Shown here: piece by piece, positions 19,043-26,466 of the stretch | How the letters are laid out: every line of letters starts with the position of its first letter | How positions within the stretch are numbered: the first letter of the stretch is position 1 | NCBI GenBank assembly: GCA_050486225.1 | Contig: JBJHCV010000002.1 | Span: 186,001-250,000 of the forward strand | Length of the DNA: 64,000 bases | Direction of reading: 5' to 3' | Source of the DNA: JBBDIX01 sp050486225 | GTDB taxonomy: Bacteria > Actinomycetota > Nitriliruptoria > Nitriliruptorales > Nitriliruptoraceae | The notes under the pieces: generated by a model | The model's input: only the letters and a program-made list of their open reading frames with translations | Database searches by the model: none | Told to the model about the DNA's origin: nothing | Translations under genes and position numbers: made by a program

Positions 19043-20053
19043 ATGTCCGCCCGTTCCGTGACCGTCCTGGCCGTCGACGGCAACTCACTCGGCCACCGCG
19101 CCTTCCACTCGCTCGGAGGCGCCGCAGGTGACGCGCACACGATGGTTGGGGCGGTCGTGTCCATGCTGGCTTCTGCGTGGCGCCACGGCCCGTACGCGGG
19201 GGTGCTGGTCGCGTTCGACCATCCGGTCAACCGACGCCGCGACGACTGGCCGGAGTACAAGGCGAACCGGTCGTCCGACCCGGGCATCGCCCCGGCGCTC
19301 GACCGACTGCGCGACGACCTCGGCACGGTCGGGATCCCCGTGGTGCGCGAGCACGGCGCCGAGGCAGACGACCTGCTGGCCGCCGCGGCCGACGAGGTCG
19401 GGACCCTCGGCTGGCGAGTCGACCTGCTCAGTTCCGACCGTGACCTGATCGCGCTGGTCGACCACCACGTGCGACTGCTGCGCCCACGCCAGACCTTCGC
19501 CGACCTGGTGGTCGAGGACCCGGATCGCGTGCGGGCCGACCACGGGATCGAACCGCGCCAGTACCACGACCTCGCGGCCCTTCGTGGTGACACCTCCGAC
19601 GGGCTCGGCGGGGTCAGCGGCATCGGACCGGCGATCGCCGCGCGGCTGCTGCGTGAGCACGGTGACGTGGAGGGCCTCTACGCGGCACTCGTGGACCTGC
19701 CCCCGCGCATCGAGTCCGCGCTGCGGGCGGCACGCGCCGACGTCGAACGCAACCTCCTGCTCATGGCCCCACTTCCCCACCTGCACGTGGACGTCCGACC
19801 CTGCGTCGAGGTCTGGGACCCGCAGCGGGTCCGGGACCAGCTGGCGGAACTCGGTGAGGAGACGGCGGCCAGGCGCCTGTGGCGAGCGGTCACCGAGCCG
19901 CTGCCGCCGGTCGCCCCGCCACCACCCGTGCCACCGACGGAGGATCGCGACCACGAGGCGGAACCGGGGCACACCCCGCGCAGCCCCCGCCGCGGCGAAC
20001 CCGTCTCCCCGGATCCCGCAACGGTGTCCCAGGAGGCGCTGTTCGACGCCTGA
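19043..20053 (+). CDS. 5'-3' exonuclease (FEN/PolI N-terminal type)
   Basis: Stand-alone flap/5' nuclease of 336 residues, like the N-terminal domain of DNA polymerase I; it would remove RNA primers and flaps. Metal-site clusters are VLAVDGNSL, AEADDLLAA, SSDRDLIALV and RGDTSDGLGGVSGIG, the last continuing into the helix-3-turn-helix. The last ~70 residues are proline-rich and charged and end SQEALFDA, where QEALF (330-334) resembles a sliding-clamp-binding peptide. GAGAGG lies 6 nt before ATG; the frame runs far upstream through the uup gene but without relevance. Confidence 0.9.
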   Translation: MSARSVTVLAVDGNSLGHRAFHSLGGAAGDAHTMVGAVVSMLASAWRHGPYAGVLVAFDHPVNRRRDDWPEYKANRSSDPGIAPALDRLRDDLGTVGIPVVREHGAEADDLLAAAADEVGTLGWRVDLLSSDRDLIALVDHHVRLLRPRQTFADLVVEDPDRVRADHGIEPRQYHDLAALRGDTSDGLGGVSGIGPAIAARLLREHGDVEGLYAALVDLPPRIESALRAARADVERNLLLMAPLPHLHVDVRPCVEVWDPQRVRDQLAELGEETAARRLWRAVTEPLPPVAPPPPVPPTEDRDHEAEPGHTPRSPRRGEPVSPDPATVSQEALFDA

Positions 20054-20073
20054 ACCGCCGTCGCCACCGACGA

Positions 20074-21816
20074 TCAGCAGGTGATCGCGAGCTCTCCGAG
20101 TTCGAGCACCCCCGGGTCGTCGGTCTCACGCCGTTCCACCGCACAGTCGTGGAGGTCCGCCGACAGCAGGAGGATCACCTCGTCCATCGCGGCCCGTGCG
20201 ACCCACCGGTCCGCACCCTCCGCGTCGTTCGCGACGATCGCCAGGTGATGCCGCCGCCCGTCGGGTCCGACCACCACCCCACTGATGGACATGACGTCGC
20301 GCAGCGAACCGGTCTTCCCGTGGAACACCCCCTCCGCGACGGTGTGACGCAGGCGCTGACGCAGCGTCCCGGTCTGCCCCATCCTCGCCATGAGCGACAG
20401 CCAGTCCTCACCGAACAGCGCGCGGTCGACGTCCACGAGTGCGCGGGTCGCGAGCCGGTCGTCGCGCGACAGGCCCGACCCGTCGGCGAGCACGGCGTCC
20501 GACAGGTCGATCCCCAGGTCGCCCATGACGCTGGTCACCGCCGCCGCGCCCGCCTCCCACGACACGACACCTGTGTGGGCACGTCCCAGCGCGCGGAACA
20601 CGGCGTCGGACAGATGGTTGTCACTGAACTCGAGCGCGAAACGCAGGAGATCCACCAGCGGCGGACTGTCGACGGTCGCCAGCCGGGCCGACGTCGCACG
20701 TGCGTCCCCGGACCTCGCCTGGCCGACAACCGTCACCCCGCGTTCCTCGAGCATCGCCACGAGCGCTCGAGCGACGTTGGCCGGCGGGTCGGGTTCCTGG
20801 TCGATGCGCACGTCGAGCGGGTCCCGGACCACGGCGGACCCGACGGGCGGCAACCCGTCCGAGGAGCCGCGCGCTTCGGGAGTCCCGGACACCGACGGGG
20901 CGTCGAGCACGTTGGGTGGACCCAGGTCGTCGGGAGGCCCGATGCCGTTGGCAGGTCCCGGGACGCCGTCGGGGTCCTGCGGGGCCGGCGGAACGGCCTC
21001 AGCGGGTGCCCGGCCGCCCTGCGGATCGTCGCCCTCGTACGTGACGATGGTGTGCAGACCTGCGTCGACGGTGAGTTCCGCGTGGTGGCGAGCGTCGAAC
21101 GCACTCAGGTAACGGTCGAGCCAACCTGCGGCCAGTGGGGCACCCGCGTCGCGGTGGCTCCGACCCACGACGTCGCCGTTCACCACCCGGAGACCCTGCT
21201 CCACCAGCGAGTCGGCCAGCGCAGACATCCGGGTGGCGGGGCGCGCCGGGTAGATCCAGCGCATGTACTCGTCGGTGGCGAGCGCCGGGTCCCCGTCGCC
21301 GACGATCACCAGGTCGCCGTGCAGGACCCCGTCCGCACCGATCCGGTCCGTGGACTCGACGTGGGTCGAGAAGCGATGATCCGGCCCCCACACCTCGAGG
21401 GCTGCCGCAGCCGTGACCACCTTGAGCGTCGAGGCCGGCAGGAGCTGATCGTCGGGACGCAGCGCATACACCTCACGTCCGTGGTCGTCCACGACGAGTA
21501 CCCCCCAGGTCACCCGCGGAGCCTCCGTTCGCGCGGCCAGGAACACCTCGGCGATGCGCGCCTCGACGTCGGCACGCGCCTCGGGCGGTGGAGGGGCCGG
21601 AACGACGATGCCGGGAGGACCCTCGGAACGTGGGGCGAACCGAGGCGCCACCGGTGCGACCGGGGCGACCTCCACCCCGCCGGCGCGATCGGCATCGTCC
21701 GTGGCCGACGGCCCGAGGAGCGGCGCCGACTCGCAACCGAGAAGTGCAAGCACGAGCGTGAGGCTCACCGCGAGCCGAGGACCGCCCCACCGACGTCGGA
21801 GATCAGCTCGGCGCAT
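20074..21816 (-). CDS. dacB: D-Ala-D-Ala carboxypeptidase/endopeptidase (PBP4, peptidase S13)
   Basis: Penicillin-binding protein trimming peptidoglycan stem peptides. The 580 residues begin with a lipoprotein-like signal (hydrophobic stretch ending LALLGC), so it is probably membrane-anchored outside the cell. The three active-site motifs are present: SxxK in PASTLK (Ser129, Lys132), SxN in SDNHLSD, and KTG in HGKTGSL. A proline/glycine-rich insertion lies mid-protein. Its start overlaps the end of the upstream sigma-factor gene by 14 nt, which suggests translational coupling. Confidence 0.92.
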   Translation of the reverse strand: MRRADLRRRWGGPRLAVSLTLVLALLGCESAPLLGPSATDDADRAGGVEVAPVAPVAPRFAPRSEGPPGIVVPAPPPPEARADVEARIAEVFLAARTEAPRVTWGVLVVDDHGREVYALRPDDQLLPASTLKVVTAAAALEVWGPDHRFSTHVESTDRIGADGVLHGDLVIVGDGDPALATDEYMRWIYPARPATRMSALADSLVEQGLRVVNGDVVGRSHRDAGAPLAAGWLDRYLSAFDARHHAELTVDAGLHTIVTYEGDDPQGGRAPAEAVPPAPQDPDGVPGPANGIGPPDDLGPPNVLDAPSVSGTPEARGSSDGLPPVGSAVVRDPLDVRIDQEPDPPANVARALVAMLEERGVTVVGQARSGDARATSARLATVDSPPLVDLLRFALEFSDNHLSDAVFRALGRAHTGVVSWEAGAAAVTSVMGDLGIDLSDAVLADGSGLSRDDRLATRALVDVDRALFGEDWLSLMARMGQTGTLRQRLRHTVAEGVFHGKTGSLRDVMSISGVVVGPDGRRHHLAIVANDAEGADRWVARAAMDEVILLLSADLHDCAVERRETDDPGVLELGELAITC

Positions 21817-22939
21817 CAACGCTGTCGAGCAGGCCGCGGAGCTGGAAACCGCGCGACGGATGGCGGAGCTTGGTGAGGGTCTTCTTCTCGATCTGTCGGA
21901 TGCGTTCACGAGTCAGGCCGAACTGTGCGCCGATGTCCTCGAGCGTGTGCTCCTCCCCGTCCATGAGGCCGTAGCGCAGCATGAGGACGGTGCGTTCGCG
22001 GTCCGTGAGGGCGGACAGGGCACGTTCGACCTCGCGCCGTGCGAGCACCGACGCCGCGGACGACTCGGGGTCGATCGCGTCCTCGTCGGCGACGAGTTCG
22101 CCCATCGTCGCGTCGCCGTCCTCACCGATCGGCTTGTCGAGGCTGGCCACGTCCTGAGCCGCGAGCTTGACCTCACGGAGCCGTTCGAGCGGCAGGCCGA
22201 GCTCGGCGGCGATCTCCAGTTCGGTCGGTTCGCGACCGAGCTGCTGGAGCAGCGCGAACTCCGCGTACCGGACCTTGCCCATGAGTTCGTGGACGTGCAC
22301 CGGGAGCCGGACCGTGCGCCCCGTGTTGGCCAGGCCCCGCTGGAGGGCCTGGCGGATCCACCAGGTGGCGTACGTCGAGAACTTGTAGCCCTTGGTGTGG
22401 TCGAACTTCTCCACCCCGCGGATGAGACCGAGGTTGCCCTCCTGGATGAGCGACAGCAGGTCGACGCCCCGTCCACGGAACTTGCGGGCGACCGACACGA
22501 CCAGGCGCAGGTTGGCGCGGATCATGTGGTCCTTGGCCCGGTCCCCACCCCGCGTGATCAGGCGCAGCTGGGCCTTGCGACGAGGCTGCAGACTCACCCC
22601 GTTGCCCAGCACGTGATCCGCGGCCAGTCCGGCCTGGTACCGCTTCGCCAGGTCGACCTCCTGCTCGGGAGTGAGCAGGTCGGTGCGGCCGATCTCGTTG
22701 AGGTACTGACGCACCGAGTCCGACGACGCCGAGAGCGGAGTCGCCTCGGGACGGTCGGCGTCCTCGACCAGGTCGTCGAGGACCTGCATGCCCAGGTCGC
22801 GCGCCCCCTGCGCGGTGTCCTCCACCCAGGTGTCGGGGTGCGTCAGCGGGTCGAAGAGTTCCTGCAGTTCGGACAACAGCACGTAGCCACGCGACGCGCC
22901 TCGTTCGAACAGTTCGGAGAGAGGGGTGACGTCACTCAA
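21803..22939 (-). CDS. RNA polymerase sigma-70 family factor (paralogue 1)
   Basis: A 378-residue group 1/2 sigma factor. Region 1.2 is VRQYLNEIGRTDLL, region 2 contains ANLRLVVSVARKF, LIQEGNLGLIRGVEKFD and YKFSTYATWWIRQALQR, region 3 PVHVHELMG, and region 4 ends GLTRERIRQIEKKTLTKLRHP. The N-terminus is short and begins with a RGYVLLSELQEL segment shared with the other sigma paralogue at 24681. The start is TTG with GCGAGG upstream. dacB overlaps its 3' end. Four 11-bp-phased repeats lie just upstream. Confidence 0.93.
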   Translation of the reverse strand: MSDVTPLSELFERGASRGYVLLSELQELFDPLTHPDTWVEDTAQGARDLGMQVLDDLVEDADRPEATPLSASSDSVRQYLNEIGRTDLLTPEQEVDLAKRYQAGLAADHVLGNGVSLQPRRKAQLRLITRGGDRAKDHMIRANLRLVVSVARKFRGRGVDLLSLIQEGNLGLIRGVEKFDHTKGYKFSTYATWWIRQALQRGLANTGRTVRLPVHVHELMGKVRYAEFALLQQLGREPTELEIAAELGLPLERLREVKLAAQDVASLDKPIGEDGDATMGELVADEDAIDPESSAASVLARREVERALSALTDRERTVLMLRYGLMDGEEHTLEDIGAQFGLTRERIRQIEKKTLTKLRHPSRGFQLRGLLDSVDAPS

Positions 22940-22956
22940 CGCTCGGCCTCGCGCGA

Positions 22957-22994
22957 CTCACTGGCTGCTCACATGTGGCTCACTTGTGGCTCAC
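22957..22994 (-). repeat. Four 11-bp-phased GTGAG boxes before sigma paralogue 1
   Basis: CTCAC on the plus strand (GTGAG on the coding strand) occurs at 22957, 22968, 22979 and 22990, exactly 11 bp apart; a one-mismatch copy at 22935 is in the same register and overlaps the TTG start. The array lies 18-55 bp before the gene, so a protein binding one helix face or the 5' leader RNA is plausible. Confidence 0.65.
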
Positions 22995-23076
22995 CTGCTG
23001 CTGGACACCTGCTCGCGGTCGCGCTCCGGGGGCACCACGTCGACACGGGTGCGAGTCGGGGACGACGAGGGCGCGC

Positions 23077-23082
23077 ATGGTA
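23077..23082 (-). promoter_or_regulatory. Candidate -10 for sigma paralogue 1
   Basis: The minus strand reads TACCAT, fitting the TA(C/G)NNT pattern seen before other genes here. It would give a leader of roughly 130 nt containing the phased GTGAG boxes. No clear -35 is seen. Confidence 0.35.
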
Positions 23083-23101
23083 CGGGCATCCGGGGCAGCC
23101 G

Positions 23102-24571
23102 TCAGCGCGAGGACGGCGAGTCGCCCGGTTCGTCCCCCGGCCCGGGCCGTCGGGTCCGGCCCGAGGGGCCCTCACCCTCGTCGGCCTGATCGTCCGACCG
23201 AGGCGTGTCGACCTCCTCGCGGAGGTGGTCGAGCCAGGAGCGGTAGGCGTCCTCGTCGGTCTGGTCGAGGTCTGCGGGTCCGCCCGGACCGTCGGTCTCC
23301 GGCTCGGGGCGCGTCCGCGACGCCGGAGCCACGGACCGCGCCGCAGCGTCGGGTCGCGGCCGTCCCGCGCCACGCGCCCCCAGTGCAGTGGCCGCGCCTC
23401 GCCCGTGGACGTGTCGACGCCCAGCCTCCGGGGCGTCGGGCGACCGACGCACGGCGACGGTCGCGGCGAGCGCCGTGGTGAACGGCACGGCGGCGATCAG
23501 CCCCAGCGAGCCCACGACGGTCTTGACGATCTCCTCGGCGAGCACCTCCGAGTTGATGATCTCCGCCATGGGCAGGCCGCTCGTGGAGAACAGCACGAGC
23601 AGGGCGAGTGACGCTCCGGCGTACGCGAGGAACAGGGTGTTGACCACCGAGGCGATGTGGTCACGCCCCACCTTCATCGCACGAGCGAACAGCGCTCCCC
23701 ACGTCAGTCTCCGGTTGGTGTCGTGCAGGGCGAACACCGTCGACGCCTGACTCACCGTGACGTCGTCGAGCACCCCGAGTGCGGCGATGATCAGACCGGC
23801 GAGCACCAGGCCCTGCAGGTCGAGTCCCTCGATCGCGAACCGGGCGAAGACCGCGTCGTCCGACGCGAACCCGGTGATCTTGCCCTCACTGATGAAGACG
23901 AGGGCGAGCCCGATGGTCAGGATGAGGGACGCGGCCGTCCCGATGACGGCCGCCGTGGTCATCTCGTTGAGACCATGGGTCATGTAGAGCGTGACGATCA
24001 TCACCGCCATCGCGCCCACCAGTGCCACGAGCGGAGGGCTGCTGCCCGCGAGGATCGCCGGGACGATGAACTGCACGACGATCAGCAGGCTCGCGCCGAG
24101 GCCGATGAGCGCGCGCAGTCCGTGCCAGCGGCTGATGAGCAGCACCGCCGCGATGAAGATGCCCAGCAGGAGCCGCAGCGTCGGGATCCGCTGGAAGTCG
24201 TTGACGTAGTACTCGAAGGTGTCCTCACCGACCTGCACGAGGGCGAGGTTGACCTCGTCGCCGACCTCGAAGTCCGGGTAGCCCTCGGCGAACACCTCGA
24301 GATTGACGATCTCCCCGGCGTCGTCGCCCTCGAGCACGCGCAGGCTGAGCAGGACCATGTCCCCCTGCCTGCCGGTGACCGGATCGACGTCGCCGGGCAG
24401 GAACTGTGCAGCGCGAACCTCTGCCGCCACGAGTTCCCCGACCGGCACGTCGCGCTCCGGGAGGTCGTCCGCGCTCGGCCACAGGGCGATCAGGCCTGCG
24501 ATCGTCGCGACGAGCACGACGGCCACGACGACGAGCAGTCTCCGGTGGGTCCGTGTCCCGAGGTCGATCAT
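23102..24571 (-). CDS. YibE/F family membrane protein
   Basis: A 489-residue integral membrane protein. After one N-terminal membrane segment (about 13-35) there is an extracytoplasmic beta-rich part (about 40-130), then seven or eight membrane segments (about 145-385). The stretch LVLAGLIIAALGVLDDVTVSQASTV is characteristic of YibE/F. The last ~100 residues are charged and probably disordered. Function is unknown in the family; transport has been suggested. It lies between the two sigma paralogues on the same strand, but a terminator separates it from the upstream one. Confidence 0.88.
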   Translation of the reverse strand: MIDLGTRTHRRLLVVVAVVLVATIAGLIALWPSADDLPERDVPVGELVAAEVRAAQFLPGDVDPVTGRQGDMVLLSLRVLEGDDAGEIVNLEVFAEGYPDFEVGDEVNLALVQVGEDTFEYYVNDFQRIPTLRLLLGIFIAAVLLISRWHGLRALIGLGASLLIVVQFIVPAILAGSSPPLVALVGAMAVMIVTLYMTHGLNEMTTAAVIGTAASLILTIGLALVFISEGKITGFASDDAVFARFAIEGLDLQGLVLAGLIIAALGVLDDVTVSQASTVFALHDTNRRLTWGALFARAMKVGRDHIASVVNTLFLAYAGASLALLVLFSTSGLPMAEIINSEVLAEEIVKTVVGSLGLIAAVPFTTALAATVAVRRSPDAPEAGRRHVHGRGAATALGARGAGRPRPDAAARSVAPASRTRPEPETDGPGGPADLDQTDEDAYRSWLDHLREEVDTPRSDDQADEGEGPSGRTRRPGPGDEPGDSPSSR

Positions 24572-24615
24572 CGAGGGTCCTGGCGTCGGCGGGCAGCGGC
24601 GCGCCGATGGTAGGA

Positions 24616-24645
24616 CGAAGCCCGCCACCGGAGTGGCGGGCTTCG
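24616..24645 (-). terminator. Terminator after sigma paralogue 2
   Basis: A perfect 13-bp stem, CGAAGCCCGCCAC (24616-24628) with its complement at 24633-24645, is closed by a 4-base loop. It lies between the sigma gene stop and the YibE/F start, so those genes are separate transcription units. Confidence 0.8.
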
Positions 24646-24680
24646 CACGGTCGATCAGTCGGGACCCGGTGGGTCCTGGC

Positions 24681-25838
24681 TCAGGCAGCCCGGTCGAGCA
24701 CGTCGAGCAGACCCGACAGGTTGTGTGCACGAGACGGGTGGCGCAGCTTGGCGAGCGCCCGGTTCTGCATCTGGCGGATGCGCTCGCGGGTGAGGCCGAA
24801 GTGCTCGCCGATCTCCTCGAGCGTCATCGGCTCCTCGCCGTGGAGGCCGAAGCGCAGCACCAGGATGATGCGCTCGCGCTCGTCGAGCTCCGACAGCGCG
24901 GCGTCGATCTGGCTCATCGCGTCGCCCTCGAGGGCGGTGTCGGCCGGGTCGACACCCGACTGGTCCGCGATGAGGTCCCCCATCGTGGCATCGCCGTCCT
25001 CACCGATCGGCCGGTCGAGGCTCACCAGCTCCTGCATGGCGTCGCGGACCTCACGGACCCGCTGTGCCGTGAGTCCGATCTCCTCGGCGACCTCGTCCTC
25101 GGTGGGATCGCCGCCCTTCTGCTGACGCAGACGGAGCTCGGCCGCACGGAGCTTGCCGTACAGCTCCCACACGTGGGCGGGCACCCGGATGGTGCGTCCC
25201 TTGCTCGCGACCCCGCGCTGGAGCGCCTGACGGATCCACCACACGGCATACGTCGAGAACTTGTAGCCCTTGGTGTGGTCGAACTTCTCCACCGCGCGCA
25301 GCAACCCGAGGTTGCCCTCCTGGATGAGCTCGATGAAGTCGAGGTCACGACCGGAGAACTTGCGGGCCTGGGGAACCACGAGTCGGAGGTTCGCCTGGAC
25401 CATGCGCTCCTTGGACCGCTCGCCGTCCCGACCGATCTGGCGCAACCGCGCCTTGCGCGATCGCGTCAACGAGGAGTCCTCCCGGACCATCCGGTCGGCG
25501 GCCAGGCCGGCCTGGTAGCGCTTCGCCAGGTCCGCCTCGTCCTCCTTGGTGAGCAGCGCGTGCTTGCCCGCGTCGTTGAGGTACTGGCGGACGAGGTCGG
25601 TCGTGAGCGCGGACGAGTGGTCGATGACCTCCTCGGGCGCGTCGTCGGCCACGTCGTCGATGACCTGGAGCTCCTGGCCCCGGGCCTCGGTGATGACGTC
25701 CTCGATCCAGTTGTCGCCGTGGAGCTCCGGGACGTGCAGTTCCTGCAGTTCCGAGAGCAGCACGTAGCCGCGCTCGGACGAGCGCTCCAGCAGTTCCTCG
25801 ACGGCAACCTCTGCAGTCGGCAGATCGGTGCGGTTCAC
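24681..25838 (-). CDS. RNA polymerase sigma-70 family factor (paralogue 2)
   Basis: A 385-residue group 1/2 sigma factor, clearly paralogous to the one at 21803 (same RGYVLLSELQEL N-terminal segment and the same RQALQRG region 2.4). Region 1.2 is VRQYLNDAG, region 2 has LIQEGNLGLLRAVEKFD and FSTYAVWWIRQ, and region 4 ends GLTRERIRQMQNRALAKLRHP. Divergence in regions 3-4 (GKLRAAELRLRQQKGGDP) suggests a different regulon. The GTG start at 25838 follows GAGGAGGC. It has the longest intergenic region of the window upstream and its own terminator downstream. Confidence 0.93.
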   Translation of the reverse strand: MNRTDLPTAEVAVEELLERSSERGYVLLSELQELHVPELHGDNWIEDVITEARGQELQVIDDVADDAPEEVIDHSSALTTDLVRQYLNDAGKHALLTKEDEADLAKRYQAGLAADRMVREDSSLTRSRKARLRQIGRDGERSKERMVQANLRLVVPQARKFSGRDLDFIELIQEGNLGLLRAVEKFDHTKGYKFSTYAVWWIRQALQRGVASKGRTIRVPAHVWELYGKLRAAELRLRQQKGGDPTEDEVAEEIGLTAQRVREVRDAMQELVSLDRPIGEDGDATMGDLIADQSGVDPADTALEGDAMSQIDAALSELDERERIILVLRFGLHGEEPMTLEEIGEHFGLTRERIRQMQNRALAKLRHPSRAHNLSGLLDVLDRAA

Positions 25839-25882
25839 CTTGCCTCCTCGGCGCCTCTTGGGCGTCGCCTGTCGGTTTCCCG

Positions 25883-25900
25883 GTGACGTGGTAGCGTCAC
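25883..25900. repeat. GTGACG-N6-CGTCAC inverted repeat
   Basis: Six-base arms around TGGTAG, 45-62 bp upstream of the sigma paralogue 2 start, within its presumed leader. It could be an operator or a transcript hairpin. Confidence 0.35.
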
Positions 25901-26046
25901 ACATCGGGTTCGGAGCCGAAAGGCCCCCGGTGCGTCCCAATGGACACCTTCCGGGACCCTCGTTGCCCCATCCGCTCGGTCACGGCCACGTGCGGCGAGG
26001 TCCTCGCCCACTCTGACGCGTGTCCACACGGTGGTCCTGCATTCGA

Positions 26047-26139
26047 CCCGTGAACGGTTGTGTCGGCCGAATCGTTCCCCTTCACGACATTATGCGCGCA
26101 GATCGCACTCGTTGTCCACTGGGCAGGACGGTTCACGGG
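26047..26139. repeat. 12-bp inverted repeat bracketing the sigma promoter
   Basis: CCCGTGAACGGT (26047-26058) and ACGGTTCACGGG (26128-26139) are inverted copies matching at 11 of 12 positions, 69 bp apart. The promoter-like -35/-10 pair for sigma paralogue 2 lies between them, an arrangement like paired operators. Confidence 0.6.
26089..26118 (-). promoter_or_regulatory. Sigma-70-type promoter for sigma paralogue 2
   Basis: On the minus strand TGGACA (26118-26113), an 18-bp spacer and CATAAT (26094-26089) match the -35/-10 consensus at 5/6 and 5/6. It is the best consensus promoter I can see in the window and reads toward the sigma gene. Confidence 0.6.
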
Positions 26140-26164
26140 ACAACCAACCCTCTCGAACAGCCCG

Positions 26165-26200
26165 TCAGGACAGGCAACCGGGTCGCTGACGGCCTGTCAG
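26165..26200 (-). terminator. Possible terminator of the PgpH-ATL operon
   Basis: GACAGGC (26169-26175) and GCCTGTC (26192-26198) are complementary across 16 bases at the very end of the ATL gene. The loop is long, so the call is weak. Confidence 0.35.
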
Positions 26201-26466
26201 CGCCACAGAACGTGGGTTCGGGTGCACGTGCGTCCCTCGCGCTCGAGATGGACCCGATGAGCCGCTTCGTGCCCGGGAACCAGTCGTCCGGCGGCCGTGA
26301 CCACCCGCCACCACGCCACGTCGGACCCACGGGTCGCGAGCACCGACCCGACGGCGCGCGCTGCGCCCGGACGTCCCGCCTCGAGCGCGACCTCGCCGTA
26401 CGTCAGCAGGTCGCCGGGGCCAGTCGCTGCCACGACCTCGAGCACACGTCGTGCGAACGGGGTCAC
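26197..26466 (-). CDS. Alkyltransferase-like (ATL) MGMT-family protein
   Basis: An 89-residue single-domain relative of O6-alkylguanine-DNA alkyltransferase. The DNA-binding helix motif DLLTYGEVALEAGRPGAARAVGSVLA is clear, but the active-site PCHRV is replaced by AWWRVV, so no cysteine acceptor exists. ATL proteins bind alkylated guanines and hand them to nucleotide excision repair. Its ATG overlaps the TGA of the upstream PgpH-like gene by 4 nt, so translation is coupled. Confidence 0.87.
   Translation of the reverse strand: MTPFARRVLEVVAATGPGDLLTYGEVALEAGRPGAARAVGSVLATRGSDVAWWRVVTAAGRLVPGHEAAHRVHLEREGRTCTRTHVLWR

Larger units (their letters stand above)
25839..26196. other. Gene-free control region of sigma paralogue 2
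   Basis: The only gap above 300 bp. It holds a promoter on the minus strand (26089-26118), the 12-bp inverted repeat bracketing it (26047-26139), a second inverted repeat at 25883-25900, and the presumed terminator of the ATL gene at its right end. A leader of about 245 nt would separate the promoter from the GTG start. I see no credible ORF inside. Confidence 0.6.
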
